From: Marinosulfonomonas sp.
GTDB taxonomy: Bacteria; Pseudomonadota; Alphaproteobacteria; Rhodobacterales; Rhodobacteraceae
Reading direction: 5' to 3'
NCBI GenBank assembly: GCA_015488685.1
Contig: WFNH01000024.1
Coordinates: 1 to 57,294, forward strand
DNA: 57,294 nucleotides
The notes under the pieces are model-generated. The model was given only the letters and a program-made list of their open reading frames with translations, was not told where the DNA came from and searched no databases. Shown here one piece after another: positions 34,694-41,790 of this stretch. A program made the position numbers and the translations under genes. Positions within the stretch are counted from its first letter, which is position 1; the number at the start of each line of letters is the position of its first letter.

Positions 34694-35493
34694 GCACCGA
34701 GCGCAAACCCCTGTTCCCGGATGTTTTCGTGAACGGACAGGAAATCTCTGCCGCGGATATCGCGGCAGAGGCCCAGAACCACGAGGCCCCCAAGGACAAG
34801 CCCGGCTGGGCTTGGCGTGACGGTGCCCGGGCGCTGGTGATCCGCGAGTTGCTGTTGCAAGAGGCGCGCAAGCGTGACCTGCAACCGCAGCCCAAGGAAC
34901 TGGACCCCGGCAAGTTTGAAACCGAAGATGAATCGCTGATCCGCGAATTGCTGGATCTGGCGGTGACCCCCAAGGTGCCAAACGACGAGGACACCCGCAA
35001 GGTTTATGATGCGCAGCCCGATATGTTCCGCGCGCCTACTTTATACGAGCCCTCGCACATCCTGTTTGCCGCTGATCCGACCGATACCAAGGCATGGGCC
35101 GAGGCCTTGCAAAAGGCCGAAGCGGCCCTTGCCACGTTGCGGAGCAACCCCAAGGATTTCACGTCACTGGCTAAAGAACTGAGCGATTGCCCGTCGCGTG
35201 ATGCGGGTGGGCAGTTGGGCCAGATCGTCACCGGCGATACCGTGCCGGAATTCGAGGCCGCAATGGATGCGATGGAGCCGGGCGTGATCAATCCCGAGCC
35301 TGTCAAATCCCGATACGGCATCCACATCCTGCGTCTGGATGCCAAGGCTGTGGGCGATGTGCTGCCCTTTGATCAGGTCAAAGAGCAGATCGGCGAAATG
35401 CTGGAGAAGGCCGCGTGGGCCAGTGCTGCGAACGAATTTGTTCAGGAACTGGTGAGCAAAGCCGAAATCACAGGAATCGATATGGCCGCGTAA
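34690..35493 (+). CDS. Parvulin-type peptidyl-prolyl isomerase in the nar operon
   Basis: A 267-residue protein with a NifM/SurA-like helical N-terminus and a PpiC-type rotamase domain (about residues 118-220, with PSHILFAADP, AKELSDCPSRDAGGQLG and SRYGIHILRLD). There is no signal peptide, so it should act in the cytoplasm. It is translationally coupled to narI and ends the operon before a strong terminator. A role in folding or maturation of the NarGHI complex, comparable to NifM for nitrogenase, is plausible but inferred from context. Confidence 0.87.
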   Translation: MSTERKPLFPDVFVNGQEISAADIAAEAQNHEAPKDKPGWAWRDGARALVIRELLLQEARKRDLQPQPKELDPGKFETEDESLIRELLDLAVTPKVPNDEDTRKVYDAQPDMFRAPTLYEPSHILFAADPTDTKAWAEALQKAEAALATLRSNPKDFTSLAKELSDCPSRDAGGQLGQIVTGDTVPEFEAAMDAMEPGVINPEPVKSRYGIHILRLDAKAVGDVLPFDQVKEQIGEMLEKAAWASAANEFVQELVSKAEITGIDMAA

Positions 35494-35515
35494 CAGCGTC
35501 GCTATTCGATCTATC

Positions 35516-35552
35516 AAATGCCGCCCCCTGTCCTCGGGGCGGCATTTTTATT
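35516..35552 (+). terminator. Terminator of the nar operon
   Basis: AAATGCCGCCCC (35516-35527) pairs perfectly with GGGGCGGCATTT (35536-35547) across an 8-nt loop, followed by TTATTT. This is a clear Rho-independent terminator 23 bp after the PPIase stop. Confidence 0.93.
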
Positions 35553-35668
35553 TGGATCAGTAGATAATTTATACCGTGCTGTCAGGTAGGCGAAAAAATT
35601 GGTGGCCATTGACCGAAGTAGGGGGAATAAAGGCAAAGCTGAAAACATTACCAAACTGGATTTTCCAA

Positions 35669-36229
35669 ATGCGTTTTATCATTTTGTTCTTGTTGCTCGT
35701 GCCCACCGCATCACTGGCCCAAGATTTTGCTGTATCTCTGGATACTGATCTGAATGGCGATGGCTTGCCGGATCAGGCCAGACTGACTGAAACACCGGAA
35801 GGCGGGACCGCTGATCTTACGATATTATTGGGCCAGCCCGATGGTTCGCTAAAGCAGGATGTGATTGCCAAATCTTTGGTCTGGGTTGGTGGTGAAGGTG
35901 AAAAACCACAGCTGTTTGTTGATAAAAATGGCGTTTTGGAGGTGTTTTCGATCGATCGGCTAAAACCGCGAAAATCTTGGACCCAAAGCCTGACGATTGC
36001 ACCGCATAATGGTGTGTTCGTATTGGCCGGATTTTCTTATGACTGGTTCGATGCCGGCACAGAAACGATTCATATCTGCAAAGGGGATTTGCTGTCCGGA
36101 CATATTGAATCCGGTCAGAGGGCTAAAGGGGTGACGGACATCGGCGTTTCAGAGATTGATGTTAAGGTTGTTCCTATTGATGTCTGGGTTCAATCGTTCC
36201 CAGAAGAGTGTGAGCCGCTTTCGCAATAG
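35669..36229 (+). CDS. Small secreted protein with an FG-GAP/calcium-loop-like N-terminus
   Basis: A 186-residue protein with a signal peptide (MRFIILFLLLVPTASLA, cleavage before QDF). The mature N-terminus contains DTDLNGDGLPDQARL, an EF-hand/dockerin-like calcium loop of the FG-GAP or VCBS type. The rest is beta-rich with two Cys near the end (HICKGD, EECEP). The frame stays open to 35576, but the ATG at 35669 gives the signal peptide. It is periplasmic or surface by inference; function unknown. The next open stretch continues in the same frame right after its stop. Confidence 0.65.
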   Translation: MRFIILFLLLVPTASLAQDFAVSLDTDLNGDGLPDQARLTETPEGGTADLTILLGQPDGSLKQDVIAKSLVWVGGEGEKPQLFVDKNGVLEVFSIDRLKPRKSWTQSLTIAPHNGVFVLAGFSYDWFDAGTETIHICKGDLLSGHIESGQRAKGVTDIGVSEIDVKVVPIDVWVQSFPEECEPLSQ

Positions 36230-36436
36230 GTGAAGGTTCCCCAGCTATGTTTGAACCGTCTTATGCCTTCAGTTGTTGCAGCCAACTTGACCAGCGACGG
36301 GCATAAAGAACACGTTGTGCTGTATGATCAGGGCGAATTCCCAACCTATCTTGTTGCTGGTGTCAAATCTGACCGAAACTATGGCGGCTATTCCGGTGCC
36401 AACATATACCCCTCGCCGCGCACGGTTTGCAGGTAA
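36230..36436 (+). pseudogene. Possible remnant in frame with the preceding secreted protein gene
   Basis: Directly after the stop of the gene at 35669 the same frame stays open for 68 codons. It contains PSVVAANLTSDGHKEHVVLYDQ, of which the part NLTSDGHKEHVVL resembles a further FG-GAP-type repeat. It could be the former C-terminus of the upstream protein cut off by a stop codon, or chance coding. The 3' end overlaps petR on the other strand, and no ribosome-binding site precedes it. Low certainty. Confidence 0.3.
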
Positions 36437-37098
36437 CGGGGCTGTTTGGGATCTGTTTCGATCTTGCGGCGCAAACGTGTGATCTGCACGTCTACAGCGC
36501 GTTCCTGTGCCTGTCCGGTATCGCGCCCCAGATCCTCGACCAGTTTGGCGCGGCTGACGGGTTCATTCGGGCAGCTGGCAAAGATTTTCATCAAGGCGCT
36601 TTCGGTCGATGTCAAGCGCACCAGTTCCTCACCGCGCCACATCTCGCCGCGCTCCACATTGTAACGTACCGGCCCCAGATGCAGCATCTTTGGCCCCTGA
36701 TCGGCCAAGGTGTCCGCCGGCATCCGCCGCAGGATGGCGTTCAGGCGCAGCAGCAGTTCTTTGGGCTCGAACGGTTTGGCTAGATAGTCATCCGCACCAG
36801 CCTCAAGCCCCGCAATCCGGTCCTCGGTTTCGCCTTTGGCAGTCAGCAACAGGATGGGGGTGGTGACGCCTTCGTCGCGCAGGCTGCGGGTCAGGCTGAT
36901 GCCGTCCTCGCCCGGCATCATCACATCCATCACGATCATGTCGAATTCCAGCCCCGACAGGATGCGGCGCGCATGTTCGGCGTCCCGCGCGGCGGTCACC
37001 CAGAACCCGTGACGGATCAGGAATTTTTGCAACAGCCCGCGAATGCGTTCGTCATCATCAATGATCAGCAGGTGCGCTTCGGGGGTGTCGTTCATCAC
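36388..37098 (-). CDS. petR: OmpR-family response regulator, PetR-like
   Basis: A 236-residue two-domain response regulator. The receiver domain has the acidic triplet in LLIIDDDERIRG, phosphoacceptor Asp in MIVMDVMMPGEDG and Lys in DDYLAKPFEP. The C-terminal winged helix (RLTSTESALMKIFAS, then VDVQITRLRRKIE) is OmpR-type. It is encoded immediately after a MarR-family gene with a 4-nt overlap, the arrangement of petP-petR in Rhodobacter, where PetR is needed for cytochrome bc1 expression. No bc1 genes are in the window, so the name rests on the pair. No sensor kinase is adjacent. Confidence 0.82.
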   Translation of the reverse strand: MMNDTPEAHLLIIDDDERIRGLLQKFLIRHGFWVTAARDAEHARRILSGLEFDMIVMDVMMPGEDGISLTRSLRDEGVTTPILLLTAKGETEDRIAGLEAGADDYLAKPFEPKELLLRLNAILRRMPADTLADQGPKMLHLGPVRYNVERGEMWRGEELVRLTSTESALMKIFASCPNEPVSRAKLVEDLGRDTGQAQERAVDVQITRLRRKIETDPKQPRYLQTVRGEGYMLAPE

Positions 37099-37595
37099 TC
37101 ACCCTCCTTTAAGGATTTGAAGTAGCGACGGTACTCCGGCTCCATCATTGCCTCAAGCACTTTACGAAATCCGGCCACTGCATCCGGCCCGACCGCACGA
37201 TAGGCATCGCGCATACGCTTGCGTTGGGCGTCGGATAGTTCGCGTTCCAGCGCTATTCCTGCCTCGGTCAGAAACAGGTGGCGTTCGCGTTTGTCGCGGG
37301 TGCCAACGCGGCTTTCGACCAGACCGTCCTCGATCAGGGTGCGCAACACACGGTTCAGCGATTGTTTGGTCACCCCCAGAATTCCCAGCAGGTTATTGAC
37401 CGTGGTGCCGGGGCTGCGGTGGATGAAATGCACCGCGCGATGGTGCGCCCGCCCGTACCCGTATTGCTGCAATATCCGGTCCGGATCGGCGGTGAATCCG
37501 CGATAGGCAAAGAACATCGCCTCGATCCCCTTGCGCAATTGTTCGTCGGTCAGGAACAGCAGTGCCTCGCCCCCCGATCTTGCATCTTGCGCCAT
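37095..37595 (-). CDS. petP: MarR-family regulator, PetP-like
   Basis: A 166-residue winged-helix MarR-family protein. The helix-turn-helix lies in NNLLGILGVTKQSLNRVLRTL and the wing in SRVGTRDKRERHLFLTEAG. It is the first gene of the petP-petR pair (ATGA overlap). It is divergent from ilvE, and the 184-bp region between contains two copies of the palindrome TTGCGCAA. It probably binds there and may sense an aromatic or redox-active ligand; this is inference. Confidence 0.8.
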   Translation of the reverse strand: MAQDARSGGEALLFLTDEQLRKGIEAMFFAYRGFTADPDRILQQYGYGRAHHRAVHFIHRSPGTTVNNLLGILGVTKQSLNRVLRTLIEDGLVESRVGTRDKRERHLFLTEAGIALERELSDAQRKRMRDAYRAVGPDAVAGFRKVLEAMMEPEYRRYFKSLKEGE

Positions 37596-37684
37596 AATAC
37601 CCCCTAATCACGTTTTCTTTCGGTTTGCCTGATTTTACGTCAGTGTTGTTGACATTCCAAGAATCAATTCGTAACAATCGGCAG

Positions 37685-37727
37685 ATTTTGCGCAATATTA
37701 CGCCCCATTCGGACCTATTTTGCGCAA
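37685..37727. promoter_or_regulatory. Pair of TTGCGCAA palindromes in the petP-ilvE divergent region
   Basis: ATTTTGCGCAA occurs at 37685-37695 and again at 37717-37727, each containing the 8-bp perfect palindrome TTGCGCAA. The centres are 32 bp apart, close to three helical turns. The copies lie between the divergent starts of petP (37595) and ilvE (37780). They are good candidates for operator sites of PetP, PetR or a shared regulator; identity not established. Confidence 0.5.
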
Positions 37728-37779
37728 CATATGAAAAACTACTGACCAAAGATCGGCGATGATCGGAAAGGATGACCCA

Positions 37780-38649
37780 ATGTCAGGCGCATATGATGAC
37801 CGCGACGGAACCATCTGGATGGACGGGATGATGACCCGCTGGCGCGATGCCAAGGTGCATATCCTGACCCATGCGATGCACTATGCCTCCAGCGTGTTTG
37901 AAGGCGAACGCGCTTACAACGGCAAAATTTTCAAAAGCCGCGAGCATACAGAGCGGTTGCATCGCTCGGCAAAACTGATTGATTTCGAAATCCAGTGGAG
38001 CGTGGATGAAATCGAAAAGGTCAAGGAACAGGTTCTACGTGCCTCGCGTCTGAAAGACGCCTATATCAGGGCCATCGCATGGCGTGGCGCTGGCGAAGAT
38101 ATGGGTGTCGCGTCCGCACGCAATCCTGTCCATCTGGCGATTGCTGCGTGGGAATGGGGGGCTTATTATGGCGACGCCAAAACCAAGGGCGCTAAACTGG
38201 ACATTTCCAAATGGAAACGCCCCAGCCCCGAAACCATCCCCTGCGCGGCCAAAGCGGCCGGTCTGTATATGATCTGCACCATGTCCAAACACGCGGCCGA
38301 GGCGAAGGGCTGTTCGGATGCGATGATGTTCGACTATCGCGGTTATGTGGCCGAAGCCACGGGTGCGAATATCTTTTTCGTCAAGGATGGCGAAGTGCAT
38401 ACGCCCAAGCCTGACTGTTTCCTGAACGGGATCACACGCCAGACGGTGATCGGCATGTTGCAGGAAAAAGGCATCAAGGTGCACGAGCGCCATATCATGC
38501 CCGAGGAACTGGAAGGGTTCGAACAATGCTGGCTGACCGGCACCGCGGCCGAGGTTACGCCGGTGGGGCAGATCGGGGACTATCATTTCGAGGTCGGGGC
38601 CCTTGCGCGCGACATCGCTGCGGATTACGAGAAACTGGTGCGGGAGTAA
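37780..38649 (+). CDS. ilvE: Branched-chain amino acid aminotransferase
   Basis: A 289-residue class IV PLP aminotransferase that interconverts Leu, Ile, Val and their 2-oxo acids with glutamate. The PLP Lys is Lys158 in CAAKAAGLYM. The phosphate-binding and substrate segments HAMHYASSVFEGERAY and AEATGANIFFVKDGEV are typical. AAAGGA precedes the ATG at 37780; the frame is open further up to 37759. It is divergent from petP and probably monocistronic or followed by the Dabb gene. Confidence 0.94.
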   Translation: MSGAYDDRDGTIWMDGMMTRWRDAKVHILTHAMHYASSVFEGERAYNGKIFKSREHTERLHRSAKLIDFEIQWSVDEIEKVKEQVLRASRLKDAYIRAIAWRGAGEDMGVASARNPVHLAIAAWEWGAYYGDAKTKGAKLDISKWKRPSPETIPCAAKAAGLYMICTMSKHAAEAKGCSDAMMFDYRGYVAEATGANIFFVKDGEVHTPKPDCFLNGITRQTVIGMLQEKGIKVHERHIMPEELEGFEQCWLTGTAAEVTPVGQIGDYHFEVGALARDIAADYEKLVRE

Positions 38650-38688
38650 CCGCGCCCCTCGTTAATCCACACAGCATTGAGGCCCTCA

Positions 38689-38985
38689 ATGATACGTCAC
38701 ATCGTGTTCTTTAGTGCAAAGAACAAAGACGACATCGGGGATATTCTGGCGGGTCTGCGGATCCTGCGGGATATCCCCCACGCCACCCGACTGGAAGTTG
38801 AACCGAACCTGCATTCTGATGATTTGTCGGATGCGGTCGACGTGGTGGTTTATGGCGAATTTGCGGATGAAGCTGCGCTGGCGGCCTATAAGGCACATCC
38901 GCTGTATCAGGATTCCATTCAGCGCGTCCGCCCCTTGCGCGAGTTGCGCATGGCCGCGGATTTCCAAAGCCCGTTCACCAAATAG
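38689..38985 (+). CDS. Dabb (stress-responsive alpha/beta-barrel) domain protein
   Basis: A 98-residue single-domain protein of the Dabb ferredoxin-like fold, with MIRHIVFFSAKN at the start, a middle DVVVYGEFADEAALAAYKAHPLYQ and VRPLRELRMAADF at the end. Dabb proteins are stress-induced dimers or act in polyketide-like cyclisation; the role here is unknown. GAGG precedes the ATG. It follows ilvE by 39 bp. Confidence 0.85.
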   Translation: MIRHIVFFSAKNKDDIGDILAGLRILRDIPHATRLEVEPNLHSDDLSDAVDVVVYGEFADEAALAAYKAHPLYQDSIQRVRPLRELRMAADFQSPFTK

Positions 38986-39014
38986 CAACCCATGCGGCCT
39001 AGGGTCGGGGTGTT

Positions 39015-39452
39015 ATGGAAATCAAGAACAGCTCGATCCTGATTGCGATCATCCTTGTGATTGCTTTGCCCGCAACCACAATGGTTGTGGCCTATATGCT
39101 GACAAAAAACCCCACCCTGCGCCCGCTTGCCAGAACCCTGAATGACGAAGCGATTTATCGGGGCGAGGCGGTGGCTGTTGAAATCGTCGCGCATGTGCGC
39201 TGGACCGAAAGGCGACAAAAATCTTTTAGCCAGCGCGAATTGGCCAATGTTATTTTGCGGGCTTTTCGGGCGCATGGCGTGGCGGTGCGGACTGTTTTTG
39301 AAACCGCAGACAGTGCCGATCCCGTGTCAATTACCTATCAGGTCGGGCGAAACAAATTCGGCCCCTTGCGTATTAACAAGGCAGGTGATGCTGTGAACAA
39401 TGCAATTGCTGTCTACCGGATGTACCAGATGTCGGCCCCTGTTCGCAGATAG
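39015..39452 (+). CDS. Conserved hypothetical membrane-anchored protein
   Basis: A 145-residue protein with one N-terminal transmembrane segment (about residues 8-28) and a soluble domain with mixed charged residues. The C-terminus ITYQVGRNKFGPLRINKAGDAV and AVYRMYQ look like a conserved domain of Rhodobacterales hypothetical proteins, but I recognise no named family. The active side is probably periplasmic. The frame is intact with a plausible start (GGGGTG upstream). Confidence 0.65.
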   Translation: MEIKNSSILIAIILVIALPATTMVVAYMLTKNPTLRPLARTLNDEAIYRGEAVAVEIVAHVRWTERRQKSFSQRELANVILRAFRAHGVAVRTVFETADSADPVSITYQVGRNKFGPLRINKAGDAVNNAIAVYRMYQMSAPVRR

Positions 39453-39543
39453 AATACGCCGGCAAGCTTTGGTCGTTTCCAATGATAGTGAAACCATGGG
39501 CAAAAGTGCTAAACTATGTTCTGCACAGCAAAGGAACTACGGT

Positions 39544-39798
39544 ATGGACAAAGGCGCACTCTCGGAATTGGCCAAAGACGGTGCCGAAATCGCGGTAAGG
39601 GTTACACCCAAGGCTTCGCGTAACCGGATCACATACGAGGACGGCAATATTCGTGTTTATGTCACGACTGTGCCCGAAGGTGGAAAGGCCACCAAAGAGG
39701 TGACCAAACTTCTGGCGCGTGCATTGGGGGTGCCAAAATCGCGGTTGACCCTGGCCCGTGGGGCAACCTCGCGGGATAAGGTATTCAAGGTGACGTGA
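39544..39798 (+). CDS. DUF167/YggU-family protein
   Basis: An 84-residue protein of the DUF167 (UPF0235, YggU) family, recognisable by VRVTPKASRNRI, then VYVTTVPEGGKATKEVTKLLARALGVPKS in part, and the closing GATSRDKVFKV. Function is not established; the family is widespread. The ATG at 39544 follows AAGGA; the longer open frame upstream is unrelated. Confidence 0.88.
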   Translation: MDKGALSELAKDGAEIAVRVTPKASRNRITYEDGNIRVYVTTVPEGGKATKEVTKLLARALGVPKSRLTLARGATSRDKVFKVT

Positions 39799-39850
39799 TA
39801 TGTGCCTGGAATTTCAGTATTCACCCGGTTTTGAGGGGGGATTGGTTGGG

Positions 39851-39864
39851 CCATTGCGCAATGG
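39851..39864. repeat. 14-bp perfect palindrome
   Basis: CCATTGCGCAATGG is a perfect palindrome in the 195-bp gap between the DUF167 and M48 genes. Its core TTGCGCAA is the same as the pair in the petP-ilvE region. It could be a third regulator-binding site or chance. Confidence 0.35.
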
Positions 39865-39993
39865 TTGGTTGGGTTTTGTAAATCAAGACTTGCGGTCAGG
39901 CCCATATTGAAACCATGATCCGGACTTGCGGGGGTGGCCATTGACCGTATTTTTGATAAACAGGTTACCAGTTTTGACAAGAGGCAGGAAAAT

Positions 39994-40710
39994 ATGCGCA
40001 GAGTAGTGATGCTGGTTGCCGCGCTGGTCCTTAACGGATGTGTTGGCACCACAACTGATAAGCCGGATGAAAAACCGACGACCCCGCCGCCCGTGCCGGT
40101 CTCGGCTTTTGCTGCCAGCAAAAATGAAAACATTCAGGATTTTCTGACCGTTGTGAAACGGATGGAATCTGTTTCTCGTCAAGAATGCCGCCGCCGGTCT
40201 TTCAAGGCCAAATGCGATTTCAAAATTCTTATTGATACCCGCAAAGGACAACCTGCAAATGCGTTTCAGGCGTTGGACGACAAAGGCCACCCGATCATTG
40301 TCTTTACCCGTGCATTGATCAATGAAGCCCGAAATCGGGACGAACTTGCATTCGTTATGGGGCATGAAGTTGCACATCATATTCTGGAGCACATATCGAA
40401 AACCCGTGATAGTGCCCTCGAGGGCTTTTTGGTCGGGGGGCTTCAGGCCGCTGTCAAAGGGGCCGATGCCGAAACAATTAAAAAGGCAGAGCGGCGCAGT
40501 GCATTTATTGGAATTCGTAAATACTCAAAACAATACGAGCTTGAGGCCGATGCATTGGGCACAATCATAACTGCCCATGCGGGTTATGATCCGTTAAGGG
40601 GCGCGCAGTATTTCCGGCGCATTCCCGATCCCGGCAACAAGTATCTGGGATCGCACCCCCCCAATGCAAAGCGTCTTGAAGTGGTGCGCCGCACGGTAGC
40701 CAAGCTGTAA
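39994..40710 (+). CDS. M48-family metalloprotease lipoprotein (Oma1/LoiP-like)
   Basis: A 238-residue zinc peptidase. The HExxH motif is HEVAH (residues 124-128) and the third ligand is Glu184 in YELEADALG, the M48 E-x-x-x-D pattern. The N-terminus MRRVVMLVAALVLNGC has a lipobox-like end (L-N-G-C, Cys16), so it is probably a lipoprotein in the periplasm. AGGAA precedes the ATG at 39994, which gives the signal; the longer frame adds an unlikely N-terminus. It likely degrades misfolded envelope proteins. Confidence 0.88.
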   Translation: MRRVVMLVAALVLNGCVGTTTDKPDEKPTTPPPVPVSAFAASKNENIQDFLTVVKRMESVSRQECRRRSFKAKCDFKILIDTRKGQPANAFQALDDKGHPIIVFTRALINEARNRDELAFVMGHEVAHHILEHISKTRDSALEGFLVGGLQAAVKGADAETIKKAERRSAFIGIRKYSKQYELEADALGTIITAHAGYDPLRGAQYFRRIPDPGNKYLGSHPPNAKRLEVVRRTVAKL

Positions 40711-40735
40711 ACGAAAAACCGAAAGTAAACACTCT

Positions 40736-41434
40736 ATGGAATGGACCCATCTGGAACGTCACTATGTGGACCGCATCGGTTGGTTGCGCGCGGCTGTTCT
40801 GGGGGCCAATGACGGTATCGTGTCAACCGCCAGTTTGATTGCCGGTGTGGCCAGCGCGGGGGCCGGGCAGCCGGATGTGCTGCTGGCTGGTGTGGCTGGT
40901 CTGGTGGCAGGTGCCATGTCGATGGCAGCAGGAGAATATGTATCGGTCAGTTCGCAAGCTGATGCCGAGAAAAGTGATTTGGCCCGCGAAGCACGCGGTC
41001 TTGAGGCGCAACCGGAGTTCGAGCGCCGCGAGTTGGCGCAGATCTATGTCGATCGCGGTCTGACCGCCGACTTGGCCGACGAAGTTGCTGTGCAATTGAT
41101 GGAACATGATGCGCTGGGGGCCCATGCCCGCGACGAATTGGGAATTTCGCATGTTATCACCGCACGGCCGATACAGGCGGGGCTGGCCTCGGCGGCGGCG
41201 TTTACGGCGGGGGCTGCACTGCCTGTTGCGTCGGTTTTACTGGCGCCTTTTGGCCAGATTACCGAAGTTTCGACAGGTGTGTCACTGGTGGCATTGGCGG
41301 GGTTGGGTGCATTGTCTGCCCGCACCGGTGGCGCACCGGTTTTACGTGCGGTTATCCGTGTTACCTTGTGGGGCGCGCTGGCGATGGCGGCAACGGCTGG
41401 TGTTGGTTATCTGTTCGGGGCAACGGTGGTCTAG
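40736..41434 (+). CDS. VIT1/CCC1-family iron/manganese transporter
   Basis: A 232-residue membrane protein of the vacuolar iron transporter family. Features: N-terminal HLERHYVDRIGWLRAAVLGANDGIVSTASLIAG in part (helix 1 signature AVLGANDGIVSTASLI), helix 2 GAMSMAAGEYVSVSSQ with the conserved SMAAGEYVSV, and a cytoplasmic helical insert with acidic residues that bind metal. It would move Fe2+ or Mn2+ out of the cytoplasm in exchange for protons. It precedes the UPF0029 gene by 2 bp. Confidence 0.93.
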   Translation: MEWTHLERHYVDRIGWLRAAVLGANDGIVSTASLIAGVASAGAGQPDVLLAGVAGLVAGAMSMAAGEYVSVSSQADAEKSDLAREARGLEAQPEFERRELAQIYVDRGLTADLADEVAVQLMEHDALGAHARDELGISHVITARPIQAGLASAAAFTAGAALPVASVLLAPFGQITEVSTGVSLVALAGLGALSARTGGAPVLRAVIRVTLWGALAMAATAGVGYLFGATVV

Positions 41435-41436
41435 GC

Positions 41437-41790
41437 GTGCTGCAATTCGAAAATGTGGTCAGCGACAAGGGGTCCAAATATGCTGTATGCGGTGGCCCTG
41501 TTGCTGATCTCGCAGCCGCCAAGGCGTTTATCAAGGCACTGAAACGCGGCAAGAAATACGCCCGCGCAACGCATAACACATGGGCGGTTCTATTGCCCGG
41601 CGGGCCGGTCAAGAATGACGATGGTGAAAGCGGCGCGGGGATGGTGATCTTGCGGATGCTGGAGCGCGAGGGGCTACAAAACCACATCATCGTTGTGACC
41701 CGCTGGTACGGCGGGGTGAAATTGGGCGGGGACAGATTTCGCCATGTGAAAACCTGCGTGAAATACTATCTGGAACAGTTGCGCCGTTAG
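41437..41790 (+). CDS. Short UPF0029/YigZ (IMPACT)-domain protein
   Basis: A 117-residue protein containing the N-terminal UPF0029 fold of the YigZ/IMPACT family: [24 protein letters not shown], and [16 protein letters not shown], which is the family's conserved T-R-x-x-G-G-x-K-L-G. Normal YigZ proteins are about 200 residues; this one lacks the C-terminal ferredoxin-like domain. I start at the GTG at 41437, 2 nt after the VIT1 stop. The usual E-P-S-G-T-A-G is replaced by ESGAG, so it is a divergent stand-alone form. Function unknown. Confidence 0.75.
   Translation: MLQFENVVSDKGSKYAVCGGPVADLAAAKAFIKALKRGKKYARATHNTWAVLLPGGPVKNDDGESGAGMVILRMLEREGLQNHIIVVTRWYGGVKLGGDRFRHVKTCVKYYLEQLRR

Noticed and set aside
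36500-37600. Cytochrome bc1 genes expected near petP-petR
   Set aside because: No petABC genes are found next to the pair; the neighbours are ilvE and a secreted protein gene, so the Pet names rest only on the MarR-OmpR pairing.
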